Source: Anastatus disparis
Lineage: Eukaryota > Arthropoda > Insecta > Hymenoptera > Eupelmidae
Assembly (NCBI GenBank): GCA_017163975.1
Contig: JAFFSR010000306.1
Coordinates: 660,001 to 724,000 of the forward strand
DNA length: 64,000 nucleotides
Reading direction: 5' to 3'
Numbering within the stretch: position 1 is the first letter of the stretch; every line of letters starts with the position of its first letter. The notes beneath the pieces are model-generated. The model saw only the letters and a list, made by a program, of their open reading frames with translations, was not told where the DNA came from and made no database searches. The position numbers were made by a program, and so were the translations under genes. Below, piece by piece: positions 12,058-25,075 of the stretch.

Positions 12058-15000
12058 TTACTGATCTCGATTTGTTCGCGGGGGTAAAAATCGTTTTAAC
12101 TCGGATACGTGTACCTTCGCATTTCTACGACTACCTTCCATCTATAAAACATATACTACAGGTGATTTTACCTCAATAATACGGAATGGGCCTTCATATT
12201 TTGGAGCTGATTCCGCAGAGAAACCTTGTGCTCCTTTTGATAACACCTGCGTTTTTCTCAACACTTGATCTTCTACATTGAACCTTACATCTTTTTTATC
12301 CTGGTCATATCTCTTAGCTTGTTTATTTTGTGCTTCATCTATATGTCTAGCTACCAAGTCTCTCAAAGCATCTAATCTTTTTAATCTATCCTTCCAGACT
12401 TCTGGATCTAATTTAAGCTTAGGTCCTCTGGTCTCGATTTCTCTTCGTAAACTCTTCACTGGTGCAGGATTGCGACCATAATTTAAGAATGCTGGTGATA
12501 ATTTTGTTGAAGCTTGGGTAGCTGTATTAACAGCATGTCTGAACTCATGTAGATGTTTTTTCCAGTCTCGATGGTCTGACCTAACAAAAATAGAAATCAT
12601 AGTTTTCAACGTTCTATTTGTTCTCTTGACTGGGTTGGCCTGGGGGTGATATGGTGGAGTAGTTACATGTTTTACACCATATTCATCTAACGTACTCTTT
12701 AACCACTTATTGTCAAACTCTTTACCATTATCAGTAAGTAAATAATCAGGAGCTTCCTATCTGAATAATATCAGCTCTTTAAATGCTCTTGAGACTCCTT
12801 TACCATCTGCAGTTCTCAATGGTTTTAGCTCTATTCAGCGAGTGAACAAATCTTGGAACACTAGTACATATTTATACTGGTTCTTGCTCTTAGAAAACTC
12901 CATGCAATCAGCTGCTACTACAGTCCATGGTCTCTCGACAATTCTCTTTCCCATTAAACCTTGAGCACCTGTTTGCATCACTTTATATCTCTGACACTCT
13001 GAACACTGCTGCATATATGAATTTATGTCATACCACGCTCCTGGCCAATAATATTCTCTAATCACCCGATCATAAGTTTTCTTTATACCAAAATGTCCTG
13101 ATGAGGCTTCTCGATGGGCATCACTTATCACTCTCTCTCGATACTCTGTTGGTACCACTAATCTCCAGCCTTCTTCTCGAAAAGTCACTGGATCTAGTAA
13201 CCTATCTCTTTTAAAGTAATACAATAAATCATCTTCCAATTTCCAATTTGGAAACTTTCTAGGAAAATGTTTTACTTCCTCTACTCTCGATAGATACCAT
13301 GGATCTTCAATAGTGGTAAAACCAGCCACCTCTTCATTTTCTAACTCGAAACCTCTCGATAAAGCATCTGGGACATGATTAAGAGCACCTTTTCTGTGTA
13401 TAATCTCGAAATCCCATTGCTGTAACTCCAGAACCCAACGAGCAAGCCGACCAGTTGGATCTTTAAGATTTCTGAGCCATTTGAGAGCGCTATGGTCTGT
13501 GTATACTCTGAAGTGATATCCATCTAGATAAGGTCTCAGCTTCTTTATTGCCCATAATAATGAAAGACCTTCTTTCTCAGTTACCGTATAATTTTTCTCT
13601 GCTTTATTCAAGACTCGACTAATATACACTATAGGGTGATCTCCATCTTCACTTTCTTGTGTTAGCACAGCTCCTATTGCATAATCGCTAGCATCGCAAT
13701 GTACCGAAAATGGCTTACTGAAATCTGGTCTAGCTAACACTGGTGCTTGAGTAAGTGCTCTTCTTAGGTTCTCGAAAGCTTGCTCTTGATCCTCACCCCA
13801 GGTCCAGGTTTGACCTTTATGAAGCAGTTTTACCAACGGAATCTTTATCTCTGACTCGTTCTCTATGAATCTCGAATACCAACCCACCATACCCAAGAAA
13901 CGTCTCATTTGTTTAATAGTTTTAGGAGTAGGATAATTCAGCACTGGTGAAATTCTCTCTGAATCTGGTCTCAACCCATCTCTATCTAGTTTGTATCCTA
14001 GGTAAGTTACACTCGAACAACAAAATTCACATTTTTCATTGTTCACAACTAGACCTGCACTCACTAATCTCTTTAACACAATTTCGACCCACTTTATATG
14101 TTCTTCGAACGTTTCTGTCACGATGATGATATCATCTAGATATCCAAAGACATGTGGCTCGAATTCTGGACCAAATAAGGCGTCAACAAGCCTTTGGAAA
14201 GTCATTGGTGCGTTAGTTAGGCCAAATGGGAGACGTTTAAACTGGAATAGTCCCAATCCAGACACTGCAAATGCTGTGTATTTACAACTCTCATGGCTCT
14301 ACATTACCTGGAAATACGCCTGCTCTAGATCTATTTTAGTAATATATCTTGCTTTTCTTAATTTGTCTAAAATAGAATCCATACTTTGCATTGAATAAGC
14401 ATCAAGTTTAGTGACTTTATTCACAACTCGAAAATCCACACAAAACCTATACTTTCCATTAGGTTTCCTGACAATTACCGGCTCACTACTCCATTCACTC
14501 GCTGATTTCTCGATAATATTCTGCTCTAGCATTCTCTTTACCTCTTCTTGTGCCACTTGAAGTTTGTATGGTGACATCCGTCTTGAGCGTTGTTTAATCG
14601 GCCTAACTCCAGGCTCGATCTCTATATGATGTTCTATTAAGGTAGTGATTCCTGGTACTTTGGATTGTGATGGTAAGATTCGCTTAGCCAAATCTTTTAC
14701 TGTTTTCTCTTGATCTTCTGTGATTTCAACTATCCCAGCACACTCTCCAAAAATAACTGCTTTACTCTCAGAACGATGATTTGAAAATTTTCTCCACTCT
14801 ACATCTGGAACTCTCCATAAATCTTGACCTAGTTTTACTTTTAGGTCCCATTTTCTATGGAAATCCATACCAAGAACCATATCATGTTCCATTTGTCTTG
14901 CAACCGTGAGCTCCATGGGTTGTACTACTCCATCAACATCTAATACGACCTCTAGTACACCCAACAGTTTTGATATGGCTCCGGTTACTGTTTTAATTGA

Positions 15001-15678
15001 TAAATTGCTAGGTTTTAATCTGTCTCGAAATTTCTCTCCAATCTTTGGCCCAACTAGTGTAATCATCGTACCTGGGTCAAATAAAGCTAGGTATTTCTCT
15101 TCTTCTAACTCGATTTGCAAGAAATTTCTATTCTCTGACGTCGATCCTGCAACTTTTCTATGTATATTCTCAGAATTTCTCTTCTCTGTCGTACTTGGTA
15201 CGACTTTTCCCCCCTCCTGGACTGTTGAAGATGAAGCAATGTCTTCAACAGACCGATCAGAAACCACCTCAGGAACTGGAACACTGCTCTCAGCTGGGTT
15301 CGAGAAATTCAACTGCTGCATTAACTCTCTCACCGCTTCTCTTATATGCTCTTCAGATAGATTTTCTTTAGCATTCTGCGATATCTCACGATCCTGAATT
15401 ATACTCTGAACAGGTTCTTTAGCAGGTTGTCTCTCAGTTACTATTTCTAGTATTGTTTCTCTTTTATCTCTTAATTCTGTCTCTGTTTCTCTTGTATCTC
15501 TTATTCCTGGCTCTGTTTCTCTTTGCTCTAAATTTGGATTCTCTCTATTAAAATTCTCAGTATCTCGATTCTCTATATTAATATTCTCTGTCTCTTGACT
15601 CTGAGTGTTCTCATTAATTTCTCTCTCTTGTGTTTTCTCTTTTATATTATTTGCCCTTTCTTGATTATTTAGGAGCAT
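12058..15678 (-). pseudogene. pol: Gypsy pol: protease, reverse transcriptase, RNase H, integrase
   Basis: A single reading frame with four in-frame stops at 14299-14301 (TAG), 12835-12837 (TGA), 12757-12759 (TAG) and 12142-12144 (TAG). It would copy the element RNA into DNA and integrate it. After a charged 180-residue leader comes a retropepsin with LFDPGTMITL (DPG rather than DTG/DSG; D at residue 201). RT follows with KIDLEQAYFQ and YLDD (about 14142-14131), then RNase H (HCDASDYAIG, TEKEGLSLLW, YTDHSALKW). The integrase has an HHCC zinc region (...CSECQRYK), AADCMEF and TDNGKEF catalytic aspartates, and a GPF-type C-terminal module. Lysine at 12625-12627 occupies the position of the third acidic residue. 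The copy is enzymatically dead. Confidence 0.92.
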
Positions 15679-15689
15679 AGAGGGCGATT

Positions 15690-17978
15690 CTACGTTTCTG
15701 TTTGGCCGTTTCCCAAAAACCTACAAATGTGAGCACAGTTCTTACACGTAAGCAGAGTTACACCTCTGGCTCCACACCCTTGGCAGCTAAGATTTGATGG
15801 TGCTCTATTGGCATTCTGACTCCCCTCTCGATTATTCGATGTTCTATTTGGACATTCGAATGAAGAATAACCTATTTGAGAACATGAATAACAGGTGCGT
15901 TTTGCACATTGTGAAGCTCTATGTCCAACAGTATGGCACACATGACATTCACCATAAAAAACCGATGAGTCTACTCGATTAGAAGGTCCATTTCTTCTTC
16001 GACCTTGATTTATGGGCCGTCGTTCTGCTCTCGACTGCCATTGGTTATTATTTTCTTTAGGCCTGGTCCCATTATTATTATTATTAGACCTTATCTCATT
16101 ATTCTCAGTTACTTGCATGGACTGAGCATTTTCATCTGCATTCAGATCTACAGCTTCAGTCTGGACTTGCTGATTTGATGAAGCAGGTGATTTCCTCTTG
16201 TTATTCTTATTTTTTCGAGGTGCTGGCTTAGGTGGTTTCGTATTCACCTGTTGTGAATTATTGGTCTCTTTCTCTTCAATATCATCTCTACACTCGCCTC
16301 TGCTAGCTGCTATTTTTGCACTCTTAGTATCTCGATCATCGAAATCATATATCTTTTTAGTTGCCATATACCTTCGATATTCTGGCAATAAATTTCCGTA
16401 TGCAATCTCGAGTTGTCTTCTCATTGATGGAGGATACTTAAAATGGCCGACAATATACTAAAAATTCAAGAGGTAATTGGCTATCTTTTCTCCTTTTCCT
16501 TGAGTTCTGGCTTTTAACTCATCTAAGATATCCTCCTCGTCCATCACTGGAATATATTGTCTTTTAAAAGCCTTCTTGAATCCTCTTCAATCTCGAATTC
16601 TCCTTTCAGCTGTTTCATACCAGTGACTTGCGTCTTCCAAAAATATGCAGTGTAGTACTTTCAACCAATCTTTATCTGAGTAATCCGTACTCTTCTTGCA
16701 TTTTTCTAAACGTTTTAAAAAGTCTTCTGCATTCTCTCGACCCGAAAATTTCAGATGCCAAGATTCCAGAATTTTGACTAATTTAAAATTATCTTTGTCT
16801 TTCTTTTTCCTTCGAGTCTTTTTCTTGGCTCGAATAGGATAGTCAGACTCACTACCACTTATTGAACTTTTGCTACTACTACTACTCCTGCTGCTCAGAT
16901 CTCTTGACTTATTTTTAGAATGATGGTGATGTCTACTGGTATGACTTTTATATCTCTTTTCACTCGATATTTCTTGAGTACCACCACGAGTCGATCTTAA
17001 CTTTGATGATTGGTTTGGAGATGCTTGACTTCTCTTACTCTTATCTGAGGAACGAGGATCATCTCTGTCAGATTTCTGACATTTATGACAACAACTTATT
17101 GGATCTTTCTGCATATCTTCCCTTTCTCTTGATTGGTTATCTTTTTCCCGGCTGGTTATCCTGTCTACTTGCTGTTGGTCTTGACTCCTCTCTTTCACTT
17201 TTCTACTCAACTCGTTTCTCGACTCATTTCCACTAGGTTGAGTATTTACATTTTTAGTATATCTCCTTCTCGTCACATTTGCATCACATGACAACCTTGT
17301 TGGATCACTATACTTATTAATCCAACCCAAGATGGTATAATCATTTATGAACAATGGATTGGCTATCTTTTTTCCAACCATTGTGGTTTTAGCAAGCAAT
17401 CTCATTGAAGCATTATTTCCATATGTAGTAGATGTCATCTTGGGTAACGAATAGGTTGAATATAAATCAGTGCCACTTATAGCAAGCGTACTCGTTACTG
17501 TTGTAGTCGTTAATGCTACAGTGGTCACTACTGATGCTTGTGACGAGAAAGATGTCGTCATAACATTGTTCAACAGAGATAATCTCGTATCCTCTTCGCT
17601 TGGAATTATAGATCTCCTAGTGTCGTCACCTCTAGCCCCCTCTGATTCTTCAGAGTCTTGTCCCGAAGCTGATACTATCTGAGGCTCCATCTGTGTGTGT
17701 ATACCTGAATCACTCATATTGGGAAGCGAAGACTTTAATAATGACCCACGTTCGTCAACTTCAGGAAACCACGGAACTCGATATACCCCAGCTTTTCGCA
17801 ACTCTGCTCTATATAATCGTTCTCGAAGAGTTTTCTCTGATCCTTGAGTGTTGAGATCAAACTCGTTCAACTCCTCATTTACTCTTTCAATAGGCCAGTC
17901 TCTAATATCCTCGTATAAATGTCTTAAAATCTCGGAACTACTAATCAGTTGCCTCAACTGCTCAGAATAATCTTCCAT
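15690..17978 (-). pseudogene. gag: Gypsy gag
   Basis: The structural protein of the intracellular particle. The frame opens at ATG 17978-17976 and ends with TAG 15692-15690, interrupted by stops at 16587-16589 (TGA) and 16458-16460 (TAG). The N-terminal half is Ser/Thr-rich, then Arg/Ser/Lys-rich. The retrotransposon-gag core begins near residue 410 (WHLKFSGRENAEDFLKRLEK) and continues across both stops (YIPVMDEEDILDEL...KGEKIANYL). Three Cys clusters follow: CHVCHTVGHRASQC (canonical CCHC), CYSCSQIGYSSFEC (His replaced by Tyr) and CQGCGARGVTLLTC. Pol lies in the -1 frame, 12 nt beyond the stop. Confidence 0.85.
15711..15717 (-). other. Possible -1 frameshift heptamer between gag and pol
   Basis: In the gag frame the minus strand reads T TTG GGA, which fits the X XXY YYZ slippery pattern and lies 18 nt before the gag stop. 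Shifting -1 here gives an open frame straight into pol with no stop. GGG in the YYY position is atypical, and no downstream pseudoknot was established. Confidence 0.3.
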
Positions 17979-18568
17979 ACGGTCAGTTAGTATTAACCTT
18001 TATATTTTACTCTTTGCTCTACTCAAATCTCGACAATCTTGACTTTTCTTGAATATCTAACTTATTATTTGCTAGAAAGTTCTTAAAAGGGAAAACAAGA
18101 ATGAGCAGGAACTCAATAAATTTAGAGCAAAATAAACTAATCACCTCTATATAAACTTCAAATAGAGGTGTAATTGACGAAGGTACACGTTCCGCAGGCA
18201 AAAAGGATGGCTCGATAAATTTTTCTTATGATAATAATAAAAAAAAATTAAGTCATTAATAATAGGCAATTAAGGCAACTCAAATCTCGAAACTGGGAAG
18301 AATCTATTCTCTTTTGGGTGTTCAAAAAAAAAACTTAGTTATTTTGAGGTTATAGGCTAATAGAAAGGTTATGACTACTAGACATTCACACACTAAAAAT
18401 CGCTTGTAATATATACCCTTATCTCTAATTTATCTCCACACACAGTATAAATAAATAATATATTACACATATATATATACATATAAAATAAATATTTAAA
18501 ATATGTCAAATTGTATAAATTTATACTCTGGCGATTACCTTTTTAATTTAATTTTTAATCTAGAAGGG
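17979..18568 (-). other. Gypsy 5' leader, gag-proximal part
   Basis: AT-rich noncoding leader between gag and the BEL insertion, with no credible ORF. It ends with AAGGG at 18564-18568, the left target-site duplication of BEL. Its other half resumes at 25860. Confidence 0.7.
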
Positions 18569-19352
18569 TGTTTTTATTATTCGTTTTATTGAGTCATAAT
18601 TATTAATAATAGATTTCAATGAAAAGGGATAGAATGGGTGGAAGGCTGATACAACAATGAGACAGTTAACTCAGATAGTATTAATTTTATTAGAACAACA
18701 TAACACAAATAATACATTTAATAACTGTTAATAATGATATCTTGAAAGAAATAAAAGGGAAACTTACAAACAAAGGTCGGGTGGTCCACGTCGACCAATC
18801 GGCCGTTACACCACGCACGCGAAGACAATACTATGCTTTTTATAATTACACTCGAGTGGGCCACGTCGACATATCGGCCATGACGCCACAAAATGTACAC
18901 GCTGATGTGCAGGTAAGTCACGTCGACTTATCGGCCGCAACACTCGACCCACACATCCACAGACAGTAATGGTGACGTCGCGCACACGTACGACGCCACC
19001 CACGAACCCGTGCACTGCTCAGTTACGTCGACTTATCGGCCGTAGCTCTCAACTCCTCATATGAAGAAAAAAAACCACCGTAATAATTTCTTATCACACT
19101 ATTACTACACCCAACTAAAGATCCGCGTTGACACACACTAGCGCACCAATTTCACGTCCGTCACAGACGGGCTGCTGAAACTAACTAACTGGCCCATGCA
19201 CGAGGTCCCGCGCACAAACCGCCGGCATCCCCACCCCGCGCAACCGTCAAAGGCCACGCCATGCGCGCGCATCCGCTTACCCGCTCCTTTTCCATCGCGC
19301 GCCATTGTCGCTCCCTTCAAACAGCGTCTCTAATCCCGCCAAAATCCAAACA
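18569..19352 (-). repeat. BEL 3' LTR
   Basis: 784 bp, paired with 25076-25859. Differences seen are transitions near 18962, 19042, 19074 and 19125. It contains four copies of ACGTCGACnnATCGGCC, at 18788, 18863, 18920 and 19025. This gives rise to a spurious ORF with repeated HVD-x-SA peptides that occurs in both LTRs and is not a gene. Confidence 0.95.
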
Positions 19353-19364
19353 CCGCCCGCCTTC
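19353..19364 (-). other. BEL polypurine tract
   Basis: On the element strand GAAGGCGGGCGG lies immediately upstream of the 3' LTR. Its position and purine content (10 of 12) fit the plus-strand primer site. Confidence 0.65.
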
Positions 19365-19386
19365 GTCCATCGGACGAACATCATCA

Positions 19387-22300
19387 TCAATGCTCAATGG
19401 CAGAACTCGTCACCGTATCAGTGGATCGAGCTTTTTCAACTAGAAGTGGACAGAGCCCTGTTATGTGTCTCTTAAAGGTAGAGACAGCAGTCTTAACCGT
19501 AACCACACGCACCAAACCATCAGGTCCTGGATACACCTCAGTGACTCGAGCCAATGGCCACTTTGCTGGTGGATATCGGTCATCCTTTACTAAAACCAAC
19601 TGGCCTACAGCGAAATTGTCCTTGGGATCTCTCCATTTACCGCGCTCTTGTAGATGCTGCAGGTATTCACTTGCCCAGCGCTTCCAAAACCCATTTAGTA
19701 GACGCCTCAACAGTTGGTACCTATTTAGTCGGTTTTCTGGCCCCGAAGGAGGGGCCTCATCTGGCAGCACGGCGGCCACTCCATTATTTAAGAAGTGAGC
19801 CGGAGTGAGCGCCGTTAGATCATCTACATCTTGACTTAGCGGCTGCAGGGGACGTGAGTTCAGACATGCCTAAATTTGAACTAACAGGGTAGCAAACTCC
19901 TCAAATGTGAGCACATGTTCCCCGATAATTCGCTTGAGATGATGCTTCGTGGATTTTACTCCAGCCTTCCATAATCCTCCGTCATGTGGAGCATTAGGTG
20001 GAATGAACGTCCATTCGGTGCCATCATTAGCTAAAATCGGGGCAAGCTCCTGGTAAAATTGCGACGCGTCACGAAACATTGTTTTTAGCTGACTATCGGC
20101 CCCCTGAAAGGTAGTGGCATTATCACTGAAAAGCTTTCGACAGATGCCTCTTCTACCTACGAAGCGCTGAAAGGCGGCAATGAACGACGCTGAGGTTAGA
20201 TCACTGACACATTCCAGATGAATTGCACGTGTGGTGAAACACACAAACAAGGCTATGTACCCCTTGTATGACTTGTGACCACGACCCTTGGTGGTGCGTA
20301 TCTGAAATGGTCCAGCGTAATCCAACCCGGTGCAGAAGAAAGGCTCAGAACGAGTGACTCGTTCTGAGGGGAGATCACCCATGAGTTGATGTGCCAACCT
20401 TGGTTTAACTCTTTGACACTTCACACACTTGTGAATGATGGATTTCACTAGATGATTTCTGCCTAATATCCACACTTGTCTTAACAGAGTACTCAAAGTA
20501 AGCGTTAGGCCGCCGTGGAGACAGATGTGGTGCGCATGACGCACGAATAAACGGCTCAAGGTTGAGTCACGCGGCAAAATGGGAGGGTTCTTTGATTGAT
20601 CAGGAAGATTCGAATGAGCGAGTCTACCTCCAACCCGCAAAAGATCGTCTGTTGAACTTACGAATGGGTTTAACTTGTTAAGAAAATGACGTCTAGGAAG
20701 CCTTTTTCCGTTTTTTAGAAGTTGAATTTCTGCTGCGAAGGCAACAGATTGCGCAAGACGTATGGCTACCACGCGCGCCTCTGATAATTCAGATACCGTA
20801 AGGAAGGTCGGTAGTGGCTGTAACCCAGCTCTCCCTTGACGTAATCTAACCAAGGGGCGCCTACAATATGCTATCACCCTAGTCAGCTTACTCAGTGAAG
20901 AAAATCGTGTCAAGAGGGGGTGTTTCTCAGGGGTGATCCTGGAATGAAAAACTGCAGTAGCCTCAACTGACCGAGGCCAATGTTCTGAAGACTGGGCTAA
21001 CCAGTAGGGGCCATGCCACCAGAGATTACATTCAGCTAGCTCGTCCGGTTCGCAGCCACGGGTTGCTAAATCTGCAGGGTTCTCCTTTGAAGAAACGTGT
21101 GTCCAAGTGGTAGATGGCAATTCTGTTTGTATGTATGATACCCTATTGGCAACGAAAGTCTTCCAATAAGAAGGATGTTTGTGCAACCAATTTAGCACGA
21201 TCTGACTGTCAGACCAAGCGAAGGTTGTCGCATTTTGGAGGAAGTCGAGTTTAGCGACATGAAGGATGAGCTTAACCAGAAGGACAGCTCCACAGAGTTC
21301 TAAGTTAGGGACGCTGATGGTCTTTACAGGTGCCACCTTGGTCTTAGCGGTCAGCAACACAGTATGAGCATCCCCGTCACTCATTGCAATGCGAACATAA
21401 ACTGCAGCGGCATAGGCCCGAGAAGAAGCATCCGAGAAACCATGTATTTGATACGGTTGATCGGATGAACCTCCAAACCAGCGAGGAATACCTACAGCTG
21501 AGAGAGTGGAAAGTGAATTACAGTAATGAATCCAACGAGCCTGAATTTCATTTGGTAATGGAGCATCCCAACCACACTTCAAAATCCACAGATCCTGCAT
21601 AAGGATCTTCGCTGTAACGGTGACTGGAGCCAACCATCCTAAAGGATCAAATAAACGTGATATGTTTGAAAGAATCATCCGTTTCGTTGGAGGGGGGCTT
21701 GACGGCTCAGCGATTGTTACTCTGAACCGAAACTCATCCTGAGCTGGTTTCCAATAAATCCCCAATGTTTTCACGGATTCACTCTCATCAATGAGCTTAG
21801 ACCAATTCTGAGGGGTCAGAGGAGGTAACAACTCTATGCAATTGGCAGCCCATTTATCCAGCTCAAATCCAGCGGTGCGCAGCAACGAGCAAAGTTGGAC
21901 TCTCATTTGAACAGCTTCTGAGAAATCATTTGAACCAGCGAAAATATCATCCACGTAAGTATGAGACTCTAAACATTTGGCCCCTAGTGGAAATCTGGAA
22001 CCTTCATCCTTAATCAACTGTAGCATAACTCGATTTGCTAAAAATGGGGCCGAGGCCGTGCCATAGGTCACCGTGTTCAAACGGTAATCTACCGGCTCCA
22101 CACCAGCTTCAGGTGACCAAACGATTCTTTGTAGATCTCGGTCCCCCTCCAACATGAGGATCTGTCGAAACATTTTGACGATATCAGCAGTAAAAACGTA
22201 CTGATACCGTCGCCAGCCCAGCAAAATCAACGAAAGATCATGCTGAAGCTTAGGGCCCTTCATTAAATACTGGTTAAGGGATGCTCCGTCATGAGTCTGA

Positions 22301-23232
22301 CGAGATGCATCGAAGACAATACGGGTTTTATTTGTACGATTGGAGGATGTGACTACTGCATGATGAGGAAGATACCATGCTCGTGTTTGTTTAATCTCCT
22401 CCCTAGGAATCGGTGTCATGTGGCCAAGCTCTTCATAAAGCTTCATAAAATTGCGATAGGACTCAGCCAACACCGGATCGCGCGAGAATCTACGGTGAGT
22501 TTGTACTAGTGAAGCCAAAGACATGCGACGAGTCTCTGATGCTAGAGATGGAGGCTCCTCCTTTAGCAAAAGAGCGACCAAATATCTACCATCCTTATTT
22601 CTAGTATAGGATTCTTTGAACTGGTTCTCACAACGTTCCTCTTCAGGAGTCCATTTATTGGGGTTCGTCGGAATTTCTTCCAATGTCCAAAAATGCTGTA
22701 ATGTTTGATCCAAACCAGCTTGAGTGATCCCATGGAGAACTTGCGCATATGAGTCTGTTGTCCTTCCCGCCCGCCATGACGACTCGATCCCCATTGCACC
22801 TGATACTACCCAACCAAATACAGTGTTTTGAGCGACAAAACGAGACGGAGCAAAGTGTAATAGTCCTGAACGTAAAAGTTGTCCATAAACATCAGCTCCA
22901 AGGATAAGGTCGATAGAACTGGGTGTAAGGAATTGAGGGTCCGCTAGTGCGAGGCCTCTCAATTGATGAGTGTCAAATTCTACAAGTTGACGAGCTGGCA
23001 ACCGAGAGGTAAGCCTTGGAAGTACCAAAGCCTCTGTTTCAACCTTGAAATTCACGTCACAGGCCGAGCGTAACTGAAGCCGTACTACAGACCGAGCAGT
23101 GCCGGCCGCGCAGCCACCCAGCCCCGACAATGGAATTTCATCACGGCGCCTTGGGAGCTCAAGGAGCTGTACGATAGCTTCTGTAATAAAGGAAGCTTCA
23201 GACCCCTGATCTAGCAAGGCCCGAACTGCCAT
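19387..23232 (-). pseudogene. pol: BEL pol: protease, RT, RNase H, integrase
   Basis: An open frame of 1120 codons from 23232 to 19870, continuing in the same frame after a TAG at 19870-19872 to 19387. It starts with the BEL-type aspartic protease motif LLDQGSEASFI. RT has YVDD at 21957-21946. RNase H-like sequence follows (GFSDASSRAYAAAVY, then LCGAVLL, FAWSDSQIVLNWL). The integrase has an HHCC region (HHICLHGGL...CVKCQRVKP), GLDYAGPF and FSDNATTF aspartates, and then GGLWKAGVKS, where lysine (19966-19968) occupies the usual glutamate position. The start is shifted relative to gag by an indel near 23235-23260. Confidence 0.92.
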
Positions 23233-24706
23233 AGGGTGACCCCAATGTCCATTACAATCACCTGAGCGGTAGGTAGAATCACCCCACTTCCACCGCTGGA
23301 GACCCCGGCTGTATGTACATTAATGGTACTGGAGGAGCCTGCCAGCTCGGACGATGGAGTATCGGCCTGTGCCTGGTCCGGGGATTGAGATTGCACTTTC
23401 TCATGATACTTGTGCAACAGCGTGTGATGCTTACCATTACAATTTGCGGTTGAGCAACGTCCTGAAGATTTACAGGATTTCACTCTATGTTGGCCAAAAC
23501 AATTGAAACAGAGCCGTAGACGTTTGACTTCAGTCTGTCGCTCTTGATGACTTAGAGCCTTAAATTTGAAACACCTATAAAGAGGGTGCAGTCCTTTACA
23601 ATGAGGACAATATCGACTAGACGATTCGGGCGAAGATGAGGGATTGCCGCATGGAATATTTTCCGAGGGCCTCGATCAGCCCTACTAATAGAGGCCGATT
23701 TCTTTTCACCCCTACTACTAGAAGCACGGACGGTCAACTGTTCGGAATTCAACATGCTCAAGGTCTGTGCACGTCTTTCTAGAAATTCGATTAGAGCAGA
23801 GAATGTAGGAAGATGATCGATGGGATTAAAATCAGCTGCACCTATATTGGAAACAGCCTCCCGATCTTTCAAGCTTAATTCTGACTCCCAGAGCTTCCTA
23901 GATTCTGGATCCAAACGTTCAGCTATGATAAACACGAACCACAAATTCCATTGCTCTACTGGTAATTGGAAATTTTCTAGAGCTCGTACGATACGCTGTG
24001 CTTCGTCAGTGAAACACCGCAACTCAACGGCTGACTCTTTCTTCAAATGAGGTAGCTGCATGAGAGCAACAAAGTGCTTGAAAATGATTAGGCGAGGGTT
24101 ATAATACGGTACCTTAAGAGATTGCCAAGTACTGTTATAATTTGCGTTCGTTACCTTTACGTCCCTAACAAGCTCCGCCGCGGAGCCTCGCAAGCACGAT
24201 TTCAGGTACTGCAACTTAGTTGCATTCGAGTATCAAGGAATGTCATGCACTAGCGAGGTGAATAAATCACTAAAACTTTCCCAATCCTCATATTCACCAG
24301 AAAAGATTGGGAGAGGCATACGAGGGAGTTTAGCGATTGCGGGATCATCCCCCCTATTCGAAACGTTTGAAACTTCAATCAGAGGTGCTGGTTGCTCCGC
24401 CATTTCAAGTCGCCTCTGAACAACCAAAAGGAAATCATTAACATCCTCATATTCTCCTTGGATCCGCGAGAAGACATTCTCAACAACATAGGACTCCTCC
24501 TCGTTTCCCTCTCTCCCTATAATGTCATCGTGTGTCCGACGCACCTCATTCCAAATACTGTGCAAATTATCTAGTCGAGTTTGAATTATCGCGGGATTGA
24601 GTTCATTGTCCCGCTTTTCTCGAATACGTTCAAGCATTGCCCTCATCTCCGATGAACGAGAAGTTTGCAATGCTATAAGCTTTTTCAAAGCAGGCGGAGC
24701 CATCAT
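23211..24706 (-). pseudogene. gag: BEL gag
   Basis: Starts at ATG 24706-24704 and shows the BEL/Pao gag core (LPRMPLPIFSGEYEDWESF; ATKLQYLKSCL; FIIAERLDPESRKLWE). A TGA at 24233-24235 interrupts it in frame. A 1-nt-class frameshift near 23660 moves the zinc-box region into another frame, where CPHCKGLHPLYRC and CFNCFGQHRVKSC (CX2CX3HX4C) are readable, followed by CSTANCNGKHHTLLH. A second shift near 23235-23260 separates it from the protease. It would encode the particle protein of this element. Confidence 0.85.
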
Positions 24707-25057
24707 GGAATTAGAGCCAAATCAAACAAATGCAATGAAATGTCAAAGGGCGAAACCTTCAAACTCTGAGCATCAAGAAGTTGCTCTCATCAAAAAAAAG
24801 GAGAAGAAACAAATGAAAGTTTCAATAAAAACAAGAAGGAAGGCAAATCAAATGCATAAACAAAAGACCAAAGGGAAACGAAAACTCAATCAAGAAAAAG
24901 AGAAAAGAAATAGAATTCTCAGCTGGAAAAGGCAAGCGAAGAACGGGAGTATAAACCGAAAAGGCACTCCAACACACCGAATGACACAAGTAAACACTTA
25001 AGTACCGGGCTTCTTCACTGTTAACCGACGCACAAGATGAACCAGCCAATCACCCAA

Positions 25058-25075
25058 TCCTCACCCGGGGCACCA
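25058..25075 (-). other. BEL primer-binding site
   Basis: Directly next to the 5' LTR on the element strand is TGGTGCCCCGGGTGAGGA, starting with TGG (complement of tRNA CCA). The priming tRNA could not be identified by eye. Confidence 0.7.

Noticed and set aside
18742..18969. Plus-strand ORF with repeated HVD-x-SA-x-TP peptides (also at 25249-25476)
   Set aside because: Its peptide repeats are just the translated ACGTCGACnnATCGGCC motifs of the BEL LTR.
24597..25001. Plus-strand 134-codon Lys/Arg-rich ORF
   Set aside because: Antisense to BEL gag/leader; low-complexity composition and no family resemblance.
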